Source of the DNA: Mercurialis annua
Lineage: Eukaryota; Streptophyta; Magnoliopsida; Malpighiales; Euphorbiaceae
Direction: 5' to 3'
Assembly (NCBI RefSeq): GCF_937616625.2
Contig: NC_065575.1
Coordinates: forward strand, 1,929,501 to 1,993,500
DNA length: 64,000 nucleotides
In this document: in pieces, positions 1-11,345 of the stretch
Layout: every line of letters begins with the position of its first letter
How positions within the stretch are numbered: position 1 is the first letter of the stretch
Made by a program: the position numbers and the translations under genes
Notes under the pieces: model-generated
The model's database searches: none
What the model was told of the DNA's origin: nothing
Seen by the model: only the letters and a program-made list of their open reading frames with translations

Positions 1-114
1 TTTGGGTAGGGATGAAACATAAAAACCCAAAATTGGGTACAAATGGTGTTTTTACAAGGTCAGGGTATAAACGAAGAAAAAGTACAAGGTGGGGTTTTTT
101 TAAGGAATTAAGCC
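1..114. mobile_element. Right end of a GGCCTAATTA-type MITE, cut by the window edge
   Basis: Positions 40-114 resemble the right terminal repeat of the complete MITE at 59345-59737: a stretch reading ggtataaacgaag, then caaggtggggttttttt, then an end like gaattaagcc (TAATTAGGCC in the complete copy). The rest of the element lies outside the window. The 9-bp target duplication cannot be tested because the left end is missing. Confidence 0.5.
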
Positions 115-222
115 TTAAAAATAACATAGTATGTTGGTGTTTTAGGAGTATTTTCTGCTCAATTCTCATCGAAGAAAATGTATAGTCCGAGGAAATATAG
201 CATTAATGTATGGTTCTATTTA

Positions 223-430
223 GGCATAATTACTTAAAAAAAATCTCACTTTATAACATTTTTTCGTTTATATCACAACCTAGGAAAAACTTAAATATAG
301 TAGTTGCTCCTTGTTTTTCCGAGGAGCAGCAGCTCCTCTTCTCAGGTGAGGAGGAGGATTCCTCCTCCTCCTCGCCTGAGTTCCGGAAAAAAACTAAAAA
401 ATATATATTTATTTTTTGTAAAAAAAAATA
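223..430. mobile_element. Left end of a second MITE copy with a palindromic core
   Basis: Positions 223-290 match the left terminal repeat of the MITE at 59345 (ggcataattacttaaaa, then a cattttttcgtttatatcac stretch, then cctaggaaaaac). Inside are two inverted repeats: GAGGAGC/GCTCCTC arms at 321-338, and a longer pair at 341-380 (CTCAGGTGAGGAGG against CCTCCTCGCCTGAG). I found no matching right end, so this is probably truncated. A 73-residue open frame here, rich in Ser and Glu, comes from the GAG/CTC repeats and is not a gene. Confidence 0.5.
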
Positions 431-926
431 ATCGGGTTTTGGTAGCGGATTTGTAAATCGAAGGAGTTCAATGGTGGATCGGAAGTCTTTTAAATAAAAA
501 ATTTGAAAACGATTAATTTTTAAGATTTATTTGAATATTTCTAAAGTTAAAGGAATTACACAATTTAATTAATTATTATTCAAATAGTGTTATTTAATTA
601 ATTATTATTCAAATAAAAATATTCAAATTAATCGTCTTCATGAGTAGGAATTACACAATTTAATTAATTATTATTCAAATAGTGTTATTTACACTATTTG
701 AAAAGTTTAGTTTATTCTTAGTTGGAAATATGGATTAAATTGAAAATATTTTTTCTTTTTACACTCAGCAGTGTTGCTGCCTTCACACTATAGAAACTAA
801 ACTTGTCTTTTGTTTATAGTTAAAAATCATGTTGGTAGTTGGTAACCTACTAAAAGACATCAGTTTATAACTTTTTAACAAGTTCACCCAATTGGCCAAA
901 AAAAGAAAAAGTTCACTATGTCAACC
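431..926. other. AT-rich spacer with a local 47-bp direct repeat
   Basis: There is no gene. A stretch starting ggaattacacaatttaatta occurs at about 551-597 and again at 649-695, each followed by a TATT-rich tail. The motif cttcatgagtaggaat (about 635-650) is the reverse complement of attcctactcatgaag at 1039-1054, so the two form a short inverted pair. This looks like rearranged flank of the GRAS 3' duplication. Confidence 0.5.
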
Positions 927-1730
927 CAAACCTGAGAGAACCAATTTGTAATAAACCCAAACCTGAGAGAGCAAATCAATATCTGGCAACATAACTCACA
1001 AAAATTTAACCTATGTATGAGAGAACTATCAAACACATTCCTACTCATGAAGACATCATCACCTGCTTAATTTAAAACAGAAGCATTTACATACAAAAGC
1101 AACTAATCATCAGGAAACAAATCCCATAAACTGATAACAAAATTTCCTAACAGAAACAAATAGCTATTGTTATTAGTTTATATTACAGGCCCTGCATATA
1201 CAGGGCTCTAGCTTGTTCCGAAACTCACTACTGCTAAGATCCGAAAGAAAATTTATATCGATGGCATCAATATAACAGAACTTCGTACTGATGAGCAGCA
1301 TTGCAACCATCGAACTCCCAATCCTCCATGAGATGTGCATGTGAGAACATTTAATACCGAATCTGAAAATACAAAAGCATGAATAAGTCGGATTCCCTAT
1401 GCATCGATTAATTATCCGACATTTAGGGTATCATTTCCGTCTCTGTTTATGGAACTCCAAAACTATATATATAAAAACAGTTGTTGTAAAAAACATTGTT
1501 CATCCATTTTCTGTTTCGGTATTTTTCATTTAAGAGTTTTCCATTTCAATACAAGATAAGTTATGGCATTACATGTGTATATGTATACCAATTTATTCCA
1601 ATAATAGAAATGAGAAATGTACATTGAAACATGAAAGCAATTGATACCTTTTGTTCAGTTTGTGAATATCCATGGGATAGTAGTCTATGCTCCAACTTAC
1701 GACATGTGAATACCTTTTGTTCAATTTAAT
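927..1730. repeat. Copy 1 of the duplicated 3' flank of GRAS gene 1
   Basis: This segment is a diverged direct copy of 3620-4430, the 3' UTR and flank of the GRAS gene ending at 4437. Shared landmarks in order are cctgagagagcaa, aacctatgtatgag, cattcctactcatga, caactaatcatcagg, ccctgcatatacagggctct, ccatgagatgtgca and tatgctccaacttacgac. Similarity ends at about 1703, just where copy 2 runs into the last codons of the GRAS gene, so no coding sequence was copied. The two copies start about 2.7 kb apart. Confidence 0.85.
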
Positions 1731-3600
1731 TAAGTTTTTTTTATTAAATTTTAAAATTAAGTTGAAACATTTTAAAGTTCGAGGGTGTAAATATTTTTTA
1801 AAAAAATTTTAAGAATTCATTTATACTTTTTACCGATGTATGTGTGGAATGTCACGTTAGCGCTATGTAGGCGTCAAATAAGCAAAATCTTGTGCCATTT
1901 TAGAGTTAGACAAAATTGAACGAAATCTTGCATTTCATGACAAATTAAATAAAATTGAAATGTTTGAAATTTTGTGAAATTTTTGAATTTTTTGAATTTT
2001 TTTTTCAAAAGTCTGGTTTCTTTTAGTCATTTGGCCTTCTTTTTTTTGAGTGCATACTTTGACTTTGCAAGTTAACTAAAAACATTCACAACATTCATAT
2101 TGTAACTAATATTTTTACATATTCATGCAAGTTTTATTTTTTTCAGTTATTTATCATATATGACTTGATGTATTTGAATCATCTATTTTCTTAATTTTTG
2201 ACCAACATTTAATAATTTTTCAATAAACTATAATTTGAGATATTGAAAAAAACTGAAATTGTTCTTAAAATGTTCTTAAATTAATCTAAATTTGTATTAT
2301 CTAGGTCATATTCTATGTAAAGGAATGGCAGCTTTCTTAATGAATTTTATATAACGTGTTGAAAGAGGTGCACCGGGTGAAAATTGCACAAATTGAAGTC
2401 AAAGCTGCATGAATTTTGTGTTTGGAGTGACAGCCGAATTATTTGCCAGATTGAGAACTTGCCTTTTCATTATCTTAACGAGCCTGTGCCGATTTTGATT
2501 GTGATTGATCCGCATATGCTTTAGCCTTTAATTTCTGATTCTCTTATACACATTGTACTCAGTGAACAGGCCCGGGCTTAGGCATAGGCCACTAAGGCCT
2601 ATGCCTAGCGCCTCCAATGTTGAAGGGCCTCATATAAATATGAGGTCCTTCAAAAAATATTAAATATTAAGTTTTGATGTGTAGATAAATGTTAAGTTTT
2701 GACCATAGTACTATAGTTCTGTGTAGATAAATGTTAAATTTTGATGTGAACTACCACCTGACAACGTATATCATATTATTTGAAAATGTATTTTGAGAAA
2801 AATATTGTTGAACACAACCAAAGAAATGTAAATAATTGTCCTTTTTGACGTTTTTGCATGAAATCAGCCAATTTCTAGTGCCCTGTATTTTCCTGATTAG
2901 TTATGAATTGTTTTGTTTAACATTGTTGGGATTGTTTCTTGTTTTATTTTTTATTTGTATATAAGGAGTCAATGCCTATTGTGTATTGGTATCCTTTTTA
3001 TGACATTACACCATGATCTAGTTTCCATGATGTTGTGTCCCAAGATTATAAAAATTATCAGTTCCATTTTTTAGTTTAGCTAAAATTTAAAGGTACTTGA
3101 AGTCCTTTTTTTAGCAGTTGTATGGACTTTAATCCTTGATCTCTTAGATACAGGTAAAAGCTCAGAGTTAGACTGAATATATGTTGTTCTAATATACAAA
3201 TTTTTTTTGCTCTAAAAGAAAACTATTTTATGTTTCATTTGTTACCATACCATCTATATTTATAAAATACCTCTGTTAGACTATGTAGACTAAGCATCAT
3301 ATCCATATAGTAAACGCATAGTGTTCATTTTTGGTTAATTATTGATACTAAGAGATATTATTAATTGATACTAACAGATATCACCTGGACCGTAGTCACC
3401 GTATTAAGTTTTTTTAGTTTAAAAGTATAATTTGCTGCCATTCAATTTGCAAAAATACAGAAAAAGGCTAATCATGCATCAAATTTGGTTAGACAGTCAT
3501 GTTTCCTTGATATATGATGCTAAACATTTATACACACAATTCCAAACCTTTCAAATTTAAACATAATTATAAAATTGATAAATAAAATTAAAAGTTTGAA
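1731..3600. other. Intergenic DNA between the two 3'-flank copies; hAT-like fragment near 2566
   Basis: No gene is visible. Around 2566-2640 the DNA turns GC-richer (aacaggcccgggcttaggc, then aggcctatgcctagcgcctc), a pattern I associate with the ends of hAT-like elements. No second end or target duplication was found. The rest is AT-rich with T and A runs. Confidence 0.3.
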
Positions 3601-4436
3601 TTTTAAAAGTGAATTTACCTTCACCAAGAAACCTGAGAGAGCAATTCAACATATGGCAACATAACACACAAAACTTTAACCTATGTATGAGTGAATCAAC
3701 AAACACATTCCTACTCATGAATAATTGTAGAGATTTTGTCACCTGCTTAATTTAAAACAAAAGCATTTACATACAAAAGCAACTAATCATCAGGAAACAA
3801 ATCCCATAATATGATTACAAAATTTCCTAACAGAAGCAAATAGCCATTATTAGTTTATATCACAGGCCCTGCATATACAGGGCTCTAGCTTGCTCCAAAA
3901 CTCACTACTGCCGAGCTCCGAAAGAAAATTTATATCAATGGCATCAGCATTATAGAACCATGTACGATGAGCAGTGCTGCAACCATCAAATCCTCAATCC
4001 TCCATGAGATGTGCAGGTGAGAATCATTTAATACTGTATCTGAAAATACAAAAGCATGAATAAGTCGGTTTCCCTATGTATCCAGTAATTATAAGTCGAA
4101 TATCTCTTATGTGCCTGGAAAATTTTTTACTCCTACATTTAGGGTTTCATTTCGGTTTCTGTTTATGGAACTCTGAAACTCTATATATAAGAACAGTTCT
4201 TGTAAAAAATATTGTTCATCCATTTTCTGTTTCGGTATTTTTCGATTTAAGAGTTCTCCATTTCCATACAAGATAAGTTATGCCATTACATGTGTATATG
4301 TATACCAATTTGTTCCAATAATAGAAATGAGAAATGTACATTGAAACATGAAAGCAATTGATACCTTTTGTTCAATTTGTGAATATGCATGGGTAACTAG
4401 TCTATGCTCCAACTTACGACAATGCCTCGGGAACTC
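3601..4436 (-). repeat. 3' flank/UTR of GRAS gene 1 (copy 2 of the duplication), with a dispersed repeat
   Basis: This is copy 2 of the repeat described at 927-1730, lying immediately 3' of the GRAS stop codon and therefore probably containing the 3' UTR. Positions 4150-4275 carry, in minus orientation, a member of the dispersed family also present at 20475-21085 and 54285-54445. Read on the minus strand the shared signature is ccgaaacag, then attttttacaagaac, then tatatagagtttcag. Confidence 0.6.
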
Positions 4437-6779
4437 CTACGCAGGCACCCAACACGAGGAAGCATATATAATTCGACCCTTCCATCCCTGCAACATCCAA
4501 TCGTTGTCTACATCTAGTACAAAATCCTTATTGTAGCATTTCAACTTTCCCCCACACTTTTCCATAGTCCCCTGGTCTAGTGGTAGCTGCTTAAACCCGG
4601 CCCTTGTAGTCCGAACCTGCCACTGCTTGTATGTTTCCGGCCTCTCAACCCTTTCCACGCCCTCACAAGCCACGACATTAATGGCCTCTCGCCCATACAT
4701 CTCATTTTCTAACATCATTCTTCCTTCATCTTCACGAGGTAAAGCAGAATCAAACATATCAAACATTGACGAGAAGTGGAAAAGTGCCTCCCTAAACCTC
4801 GTAACGAAGAACGGAGCATTGTAGGATCCATTTATGATAGTATGAACGAAAATATTGGGTTTTATCTTCCTAATCAATTCGAGAACAGCATTCCTAGGGC
4901 AGTCCACTTCAACTGTCTCGTCAAGTAGGTTCTTAAATCTACCCATACAATTCACAGCAAGCACCTCATCGGTTCTAATCTTGAGATCCTCAATCGGTAT
5001 GCTTTCCCAGTTCTGAGCAGCAATAGGATTGTACTCAAATGGAACATGAAAGCGTTCACAATACCTTGCTAATCGACGTCCTGTCTCCTCAATTCTTTCC
5101 GTTGGCCGGAAGCCACGCTGGGGCAGCTCTATCCCAGTAATGCGTAGCTTAGGAGGTCCTCCTTCACGCATGGAGAGATACTGGATAAGAATTGGCCACT
5201 GAAAACCATAAAGAACGCCAAAATCGATAATATGAAGAGTTTTTGACTTCTCAGCTGCATGCAAAATCATTTTATTGGCAAAGATAATTGAGAGCTTCTT
5301 AAAAGGGCAGCAATGAAGATGAGTTCTGTAAGCATTCAGTATATCAGCAGCCGTAGTCCTCTTTGAAGCAAGACTGGTATAAAGATTTGGCATTCCAGCG
5401 CCACTGCCAACCAAACGTGCCTCGAGACCGTTCGCGAAGCAATGAGCTAGTCTCTGAGACCCGTCACCTTTAGGGGACGAATGCTGCCGAATCTGCTTCA
5501 GAAGCTCATTAGCCGTTCTGAAGTCATTTCCGGAGACAGCTTGTGCGCAAAGAATCAGAAGGCTTCTCAAATCCACTGTTTCCTTCTTCTTTACCGACTT
5601 TTTAGCACGACCCTTTCCACCGGTTGATCCATTTGATTGGTCATTTGCCTTTGACACGTTATTTTGAATCACTTGAGAGCCACAGCACATATCTGTAGTA
5701 CCCTTCAAACCAGGCCAAAGCAGCACCTTATCAAATACCTCCGAAATTTCATCACTTTCGTCCACATATACTGCTGTCTGCTTGCTACTCCTCCCCTGTT
5801 CTGAATCTGAATCTGAATCATCTCGATTGTGATTTTTCCTGCTCCTTGGCCCATCTTCAGGCGAAATTGGCCTCTCAATCTTTTCCTCCTTCACTGCCAA
5901 AATTGGAGTCTCTTTCTTTGGCCCATTGGAAAACGAGTAGCTCTCTAAATCAATGACTAGTTGAGCAGGTTTAGGAAGGAATTTACTAGCTTCCTCTAAC
6001 CCTCTATTAAACTGCAAGATAGAATCTGAATCTGTAAACATATTCTGCACCATCTTACTGGCAGAAGTACCCACAATGTCATTACCATTATTAGGCAGCC
6101 CATTTGAAGGATTCACCGAGAATTCTACAGTCGGCTGCAAATTGGACTTCAAACCATACTCGGCAGGATCAAGAACCCACCGAGGATCAACAAAATCGTC
6201 GGTGGCAATGGCAGTGCCGGTGATAATGCTAGTACTTGAATTACCAGCGTACTCACTACCAATCCCGGAATGATTACTATCAGGGCTCTCATAGTCAACA
6301 TAAAGTCGCGATGATTTAAGCAAGGAATTAGGATCTTGCTCACCAAGAACATCATACAATGACTTCTCAGTAGCTTTTAAAGCCAATGGATCATAAAACA
6401 TAGGAGGCTTATTTTCCATATTCTCTTCCAAAAGCATCTGAGTTATATACTTAAGAACCGGATCCGACGAATCACTATCATTAGAGGGAGATGAAGAATC
6501 TCCCTCTGGACTCCAACTAGAAGAAGGTTCAAATGATTCCCCGTCTGGACTAAACTTAGGGATATATGAATCAAAGGATAAAGCTAGGTCATTTGAATCT
6601 GAATCAGGTAGATCAAAAGGAACAACATTCATGAAATTTGAGTCAAATGGAGGACTATCCAATTTAAATCCATTTTCAGCATCTGGGTATTGATTATAGT
6701 TTGGAAATATGGTGGTCTCATCAGTTATGGAATTAGTTGCATAATCAGAAAAAAATGAAAGATTAGGATCCATTCTCAT
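4437..6779 (-). CDS. GRAS-family transcription regulator 1, LISCL (SCL14/SCL33-like) subfamily
   Basis: The 780-aa frame is uninterrupted in one coding exon. The N-terminal half is acidic and Ser-rich, with the LISCL-type block YITQMLLEEN...LYDVLGE at residues 111-146 and a basic stretch RAKKSVKKKE at 391-400 that could act as a nuclear signal. The GRAS domain covers about 400-780: leucine-rich region I from VDLRSLLILCAQAV (402), the VHIID core as LHIIDF (515-520), the PFYRE region around RFREALFHF (661-669), and the SAW region with RVERPETYKQW, WKGR and the terminal WVPA. Known LISCL members such as Arabidopsis SCL14 are nuclear co-regulators; SCL14 partners TGA factors in stress and detoxification transcription. 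The start ATGAGAATG directly follows a splice-acceptor-like TAG; the ATG two codons later would also serve. Which family member this is orthologous to is not settled. Confidence 0.95.
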   Translation of the reverse strand: MRMDPNLSFFSDYATNSITDETTIFPNYNQYPDAENGFKLDSPPFDSNFMNVVPFDLPDSDSNDLALSFDSYIPKFSPDGESFEPSSSWSPEGDSSSPSNDSDSSDPVLKYITQMLLEENMENKPPMFYDPLALKATEKSLYDVLGEQDPNSLLKSSRLYVDYESPDSNHSGIGSEYAGNSSTSIITGTAIATDDFVDPRWVLDPAEYGLKSNLQPTVEFSVNPSNGLPNNGNDIVGTSASKMVQNMFTDSDSILQFNRGLEEASKFLPKPAQLVIDLESYSFSNGPKKETPILAVKEEKIERPISPEDGPRSRKNHNRDDSDSDSEQGRSSKQTAVYVDESDEISEVFDKVLLWPGLKGTTDMCCGSQVIQNNVSKANDQSNGSTGGKGRAKKSVKKKETVDLRSLLILCAQAVSGNDFRTANELLKQIRQHSSPKGDGSQRLAHCFANGLEARLVGSGAGMPNLYTSLASKRTTAADILNAYRTHLHCCPFKKLSIIFANKMILHAAEKSKTLHIIDFGVLYGFQWPILIQYLSMREGGPPKLRITGIELPQRGFRPTERIEETGRRLARYCERFHVPFEYNPIAAQNWESIPIEDLKIRTDEVLAVNCMGRFKNLLDETVEVDCPRNAVLELIRKIKPNIFVHTIINGSYNAPFFVTRFREALFHFSSMFDMFDSALPREDEGRMMLENEMYGREAINVVACEGVERVERPETYKQWQVRTTRAGFKQLPLDQGTMEKCGGKLKCYNKDFVLDVDNDWMLQGWKGRIIYASSCWVPA

Positions 6780-7072
6780 CTATCTAAACTTACAAAACCC
6801 TATCAAAATTATTATACAGTTTGAATAAGCTGATCAAGAACTTAAAATAGCTAAACCCTAAGGAAACCCTAGAATTAATTCCTTAACTATAAGAGGAAAC
6901 CCAGTCAAAGATTGAGAAAAAGAAGTCAAACCCAATAACAAGAAGGATAAAAAGACAAGAACTAAGCTGAACCCATGAACAATTAGGATGTAATAAAGAG
7001 AACCCTAAATAAAAAATTTGAAGTGCAGTGAAGTAATTGAAGAAGATGAAGTGGGGTTTGTTGGGTTTGTAC
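6780..7072 (-). other. Leader (5' UTR) intron of GRAS gene 1
   Basis: On the minus strand CTCTCAG|GTACAA (donor GT at 7072-7071) and gatag|ATG (acceptor AG at 6781-6780) bracket a 293-bp AT-rich intron ending directly before the start codon. GRAS gene 2 has the same arrangement with a nearly identical donor (CTCTCAG|GTACGC), which supports both calls. The leader exon would lie at about 7073-7150. Confidence 0.65.
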
Positions 7073-7166
7073 CTGAGAGAAGTTGAAAAAGAAATTGGAG
7101 CAAGTAGATCGAGAATTATGGTATAAATAATGAGATTCAAAAGGGAAATAATTAAAAAATTATTCA

Positions 7167-9083
7167 ATTTTTAATGGATTGGGATCCTTCTTGGAAAGAA
7201 CATGAAGATAGGTCAAATTGACTTTATTACACGGTTCGCGGTTCTAGATTCAAACTGCTAGTTCACGGTTTTGTAAGAACTGGATGGAACCATCCATTGA
7301 GCGATTCTGGAGAGGTATTGGGACCTATTGGTTCAGGTTTATGGTTTCGGTTTCGATTTCGGTTTCGGTTTCGGTTTTAACTATACAGTCAATCCTCTAA
7401 TAGTTAATATTCTATAAATTAATAATTCTAATAATTAATAGAAAATTGAGAGAACCAACTTCGTTCCACGTCGGATAATTAATAATTCTATTATTTAATT
7501 ATTAATAAAATTTAAAATATATTTTACATGAATATTAATTATTAGAGAGATTTTTTTAAAAAAATATATAACAATTGATGATTTATTTGAGGTAATACTA
7601 ACCTTAATTCATAAAGTGAAAGTTAAAATACAATCAAATTATGACTTTCTTATTCTTTTAAGAAATTTTAAAAGAAGTTATTAGATAAATAAATTAAAGT
7701 AAGAAAAGTATCTCTAATATAAAAAATATTAAAAAATATTTTACTCTATGAATACAACTTCTTAATAATTATTTTTTAGTTTGATATCAATTGATATTTT
7801 TTAAATTGAATATAAAATTATTATTTTTAAATTGAGTGATTGTAAAGTGTATTTAGTTAGTTGTTCTATAATATAATATTAATATTAGGTCTATTAATGT
7901 AGATGTTTTAAAATATTTTTTATAATTTTCTTGATACAAATTCAATAAATTAATAATTTTAATAATTAATAAATTTTTGATCCACCGTGTGTATTAATTA
8001 TCAGAGGGTCGACTTACAAATAATAATAGCAACTAATTTTTCAATTTAAAATTATATAATATTGTTTAAATTAAAAAAGTAATTATAAATAATCCTAAAT
8101 TTTAATAATTCTATGCATATTGTAGAATACATCATATATTTAATTAAAAACAATGCTTTATAATCTACCTATTTAACCCACCTTACGTGGCAAAATTTCA
8201 GCCTATCATTTCCCTATTAAAAGAGTATTTCTTAAAAAAAAAAAATTATAAAACCATTCTTTAATTGCCACGTTAGGCGTTACAAAAAAGGTGTATTAAA
8301 ATAGTTGGGTTATATAGCTGTAGTCTCTAATTAAAAGAAAAATAAATTATAGTTCTTTTTTATCTTAAATAAATTTGGTAATTAATGTATACAAAAATGA
8401 CAATGTTTAGTAATTAATTTTATATGTATATTAGGATATAATCGTAGACTTTAAAAAGAAAGATATATTATTATTATTATTATTATAATAATAATTAAAA
8501 TATTGGGGGGTATATTGAAAATTAATTAATTGTATATATTTGGTATGATGTATAGTAAGAGAATTTTAGTGGAAAAGGGACAAAAGTTCAAGATCTGTAG
8601 GTGAGATTACATTAGGTGCATGGTAAGATTGTAAACGAGTTGAGTTGCATACGAGCATCACAACATCGAGCTCGATAAAAATTCGGTTGTGTTTATTCAT
8701 ATCTTAAACAAATAAAATTTGAGCTACACAGATTCGACCATTAGTCTGGTTTTTAGATTACTACTTTAGATATTTGATGGTTATTCTTTAACCTTTGTTT
8801 TTTATTAGTATTTTAGATAATTAATATGTGTTTGAAAAAAAAAATTATATATTTTATCTGTCCATCTCGCATACGTTCTTTTAGGGACTAAGCAAGTGAT
8901 GTTCGTGTTTATTGTAGCACAGCTCATCTAACATTGAAATGATCGAAATTTGTTTAGTACATAAAAAATGCATACGAATTTGACTTGATTACTATTTAAA
9001 TAAACGGATATGAGCAAACACAAACCAAACACAAGCTCATCTTGTTTAGAATTTGAATAAACAACAACGGTGAATCAAACTCG
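7167..9083. other. Gene-free AT-rich spacer with low-complexity tracts
   Basis: No coding region is supported. Positions 7225-7385 contain a dispersed-type stretch rich in cggttt (ttcggtttcgg units at about 7340-7376). An ATT-type short microsatellite is near 8470-8495. Positions 8630-8720 carry gagttgagttgcatacgagc and gagctcgataaaa, which look like a worn terminal region of a repeat that recurs at 8940-9180. Confidence 0.5.
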
Positions 9084-9185
9084 TTTAGCACATAAACAGA
9101 TGAATACGAATTCGGTCTGCTTAGCACATAAACAAATAAACACGAGTTTGGTTTGTTTAGCATATAAACAAACGAATATAGAATG
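9084..9185. repeat. Three tandem copies of a 36-bp unit
   Basis: TTTAGCAcATAAACA starts at about 9084, 9120 and 9156, giving an exact 36-bp spacing; each copy continues with an (A/C)GAATACGA-like and TTTGGTTTG-like tail. A more diverged relative is at about 8956 (tttagtacataaaaaatgc). The open frame across it on the minus strand, with repeated CLCAKQT, is a product of the repeat. Confidence 0.75.
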
Positions 9186-10217
9186 AACAGAAATTAGATA
9201 TGAATCCTCCCCCCTGAAAAAGTTGCATAGACACATTTGGCCATTTAAGTTTAGAACGGTGCAGATGGGTCCAGATGGTGATATGGTGCAAGGAACGTGG
9301 TCAAAAGTATATCTCGTAGGCTCCACTTACGATAGCAGCAGGTGACTGGCTGTTGTTCAAAGATGTCAAACTACTTTTATTGATTATGTTTATTATGAAC
9401 ACTTCTAAATTAAAATGATTTAAATTTTAGAAATAATAACTTTGTATTAGGATAAATTAAAAAAATAAAAGAAATAGTTTTTAAAATTGGAAATTCATTA
9501 TAAATAAATAATTTTCAATTTAAACTATACTTTAATAATAAACAAATTATAACAAAAAAGTTAAATAATTTTCTTCACAATTAAGTTTCAAAAAAATAAT
9601 AATAAGTAATTAACAAAAAACTAAAAAAACTCATGAGAATATAAATTTTTTATAATAAAAAATTTAGCAATAATTTTTTAAAAAATCAAAATGAAATACA
9701 CATATCAATCTAAAATTTACATTGAGTTCCTTCTTGAGTGTCCTATTATATTTAATAACTTTTATTTATATATGTAATATTATTTACACTAATTTTTTTT
9801 ATATCTTCTTTAATTAATGTCTTTAAAAATGATATAAAAACATAATATATTTAATATAACATGAGAATAGAAAAGTAAGATTATTAATTTTTAAAAATAG
9901 TTTACAAAAAGAATCTTTCCAATCAGATTGAGACTTGTGAAGTAGTTTATAAAAATTAAATGACAAGTAAACATCAGTCTTACCCTTCATTAACCAAAAC
10001 TATATGGAGTATCTGAAACATTGTAAAATGAAAAAAAAAAAAGTAATAACTGATCACCTTATTTGACAATTGATAAGAAAATTTATTTATTTCAATATTT
10101 CTTCATTCAAACTAATTCAGTTTGAGACAGGTGAACTATTATTAAGTGGATAAAGTCTTCGAGAAACACATTTATTTTATTCATAAAATCCAAATTCAAA
10201 ATTTCATCATTTGAATC
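9186..10217. other. AT-rich spacer, nothing recognised
   Basis: No gene or clear element. 9190-9340 is slightly less AT-rich (cctcccccctgaaaaagttg, then gtgcaaggaacgtggtc) but shows no terminal repeats or long frame. Confidence 0.4.
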
Positions 10218-10219
10218 AA

Positions 10220-10285
<66 letters not shown>
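10218..10285. repeat. (ATT)n microsatellite
   Basis: About 65 bp of near-perfect TTA/ATT repeats. The open frame across it encodes a run of tyrosines and is not a gene. Confidence 0.95.
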
Positions 10286-11135
10286 GCGATTTTCCAATTA
10301 CTTAAGGTCAACTTTCAAACTGAAATAGAGAACATCTCTATCACCAAAATAAACAAAGATTATGATACTTGGGAAGCAAGTCTTTCCAAACCCTACCTTA
10401 TGTCGAATCTTGAACATTAATTTAGCAATATATATCTTAATTAACTAAATTAATAAAATATTAATTAGTCTCTGTACTGAAACCGCAACAGAATAAATAT
10501 ATTCTAATACCACCATGATATGACATCAACTAAAGATTAAATATTAAACAAATACACTATAATCAATAAAATGATATAGCTTTTACATTTTTAAATAATT
10601 TATTTGACTAATGGAGCAACAACCAGAGATTTTCAAGAATAATATATCATATATATGTCCAAATACATGTATTTGCATACCGATTTGCCTTTGATTTCAA
10701 ATTAAATTATATGATTCTTTTATCATCAAATCCAGAACATAATATTCTCCCTACTCTAGCTTGGTTTATTCTTTTTATTATGTAGTATATGAACTTTTGA
10801 ACATTGTTAAGCTTTTGGGAGACCCACCACACACAAATAAAAATATTTTAAGTAAAATATTTGCTCGATTAATTAAATATCTTTTAGAGATACAATTTTA
10901 CTTTATATTAAGGGTTGGTAGATGGATGCGATTCACCAAAGAACTAATCCAACAATCACCTCGATATGATTTAAATTCAGATTAAATGACTGGTCATAGA
11001 TGTTGCTTATAGAGTTATAGTTATAGTCGATAGTTGATACAAGCGAAATTTGATTAACTATTATTATTAATGTGTCAAATGAAGATAAATGGTATGACTT
11101 TTTTTGTTTAACTAAAAAACTCTATAAATAATCTC

Positions 11136-11345
11136 AAGGCATAGGTGAGTTGATAAAACGCTCTCTTATTTTAAGTGAGATTGTGAGTTATAACCATATT
11201 CATGTATGCAGTCGTTTAAAATTTGGAGTTAGAGTTTTGCCTCCCACAAGGGACCTACCCGACTCGAGTGTGGATTAGTTTGAATGTTAAAGGTTTAAAA
11301 ATGTTGTCTCATAGTTAGGATGCATTCAGAAGATCTCATATAGCG
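11136..11345 (+). mobile_element. tRNA-derived-SINE-like element, copy A
   Basis: Shares an ordered set of blocks with 33685-33872: atgcagtcgtttaaaatttg, cctcccacaagggacctacc, gactcgagtgtggattagt, gaatgttaaaggttt, and a tail ending in agatctcatatagcg. The head ataggtgagttgataaaacg fits a pol III A box loosely. The B box region (gtgagttataacc) is decayed here but clear in copy B (gggttcgaact). The family assignment is by pattern only. Confidence 0.55.

Noticed and set aside
10211..10420. 69-residue open frame with a long tyrosine run
   Set aside because: It is the translation of the ATT microsatellite and has no conserved content.
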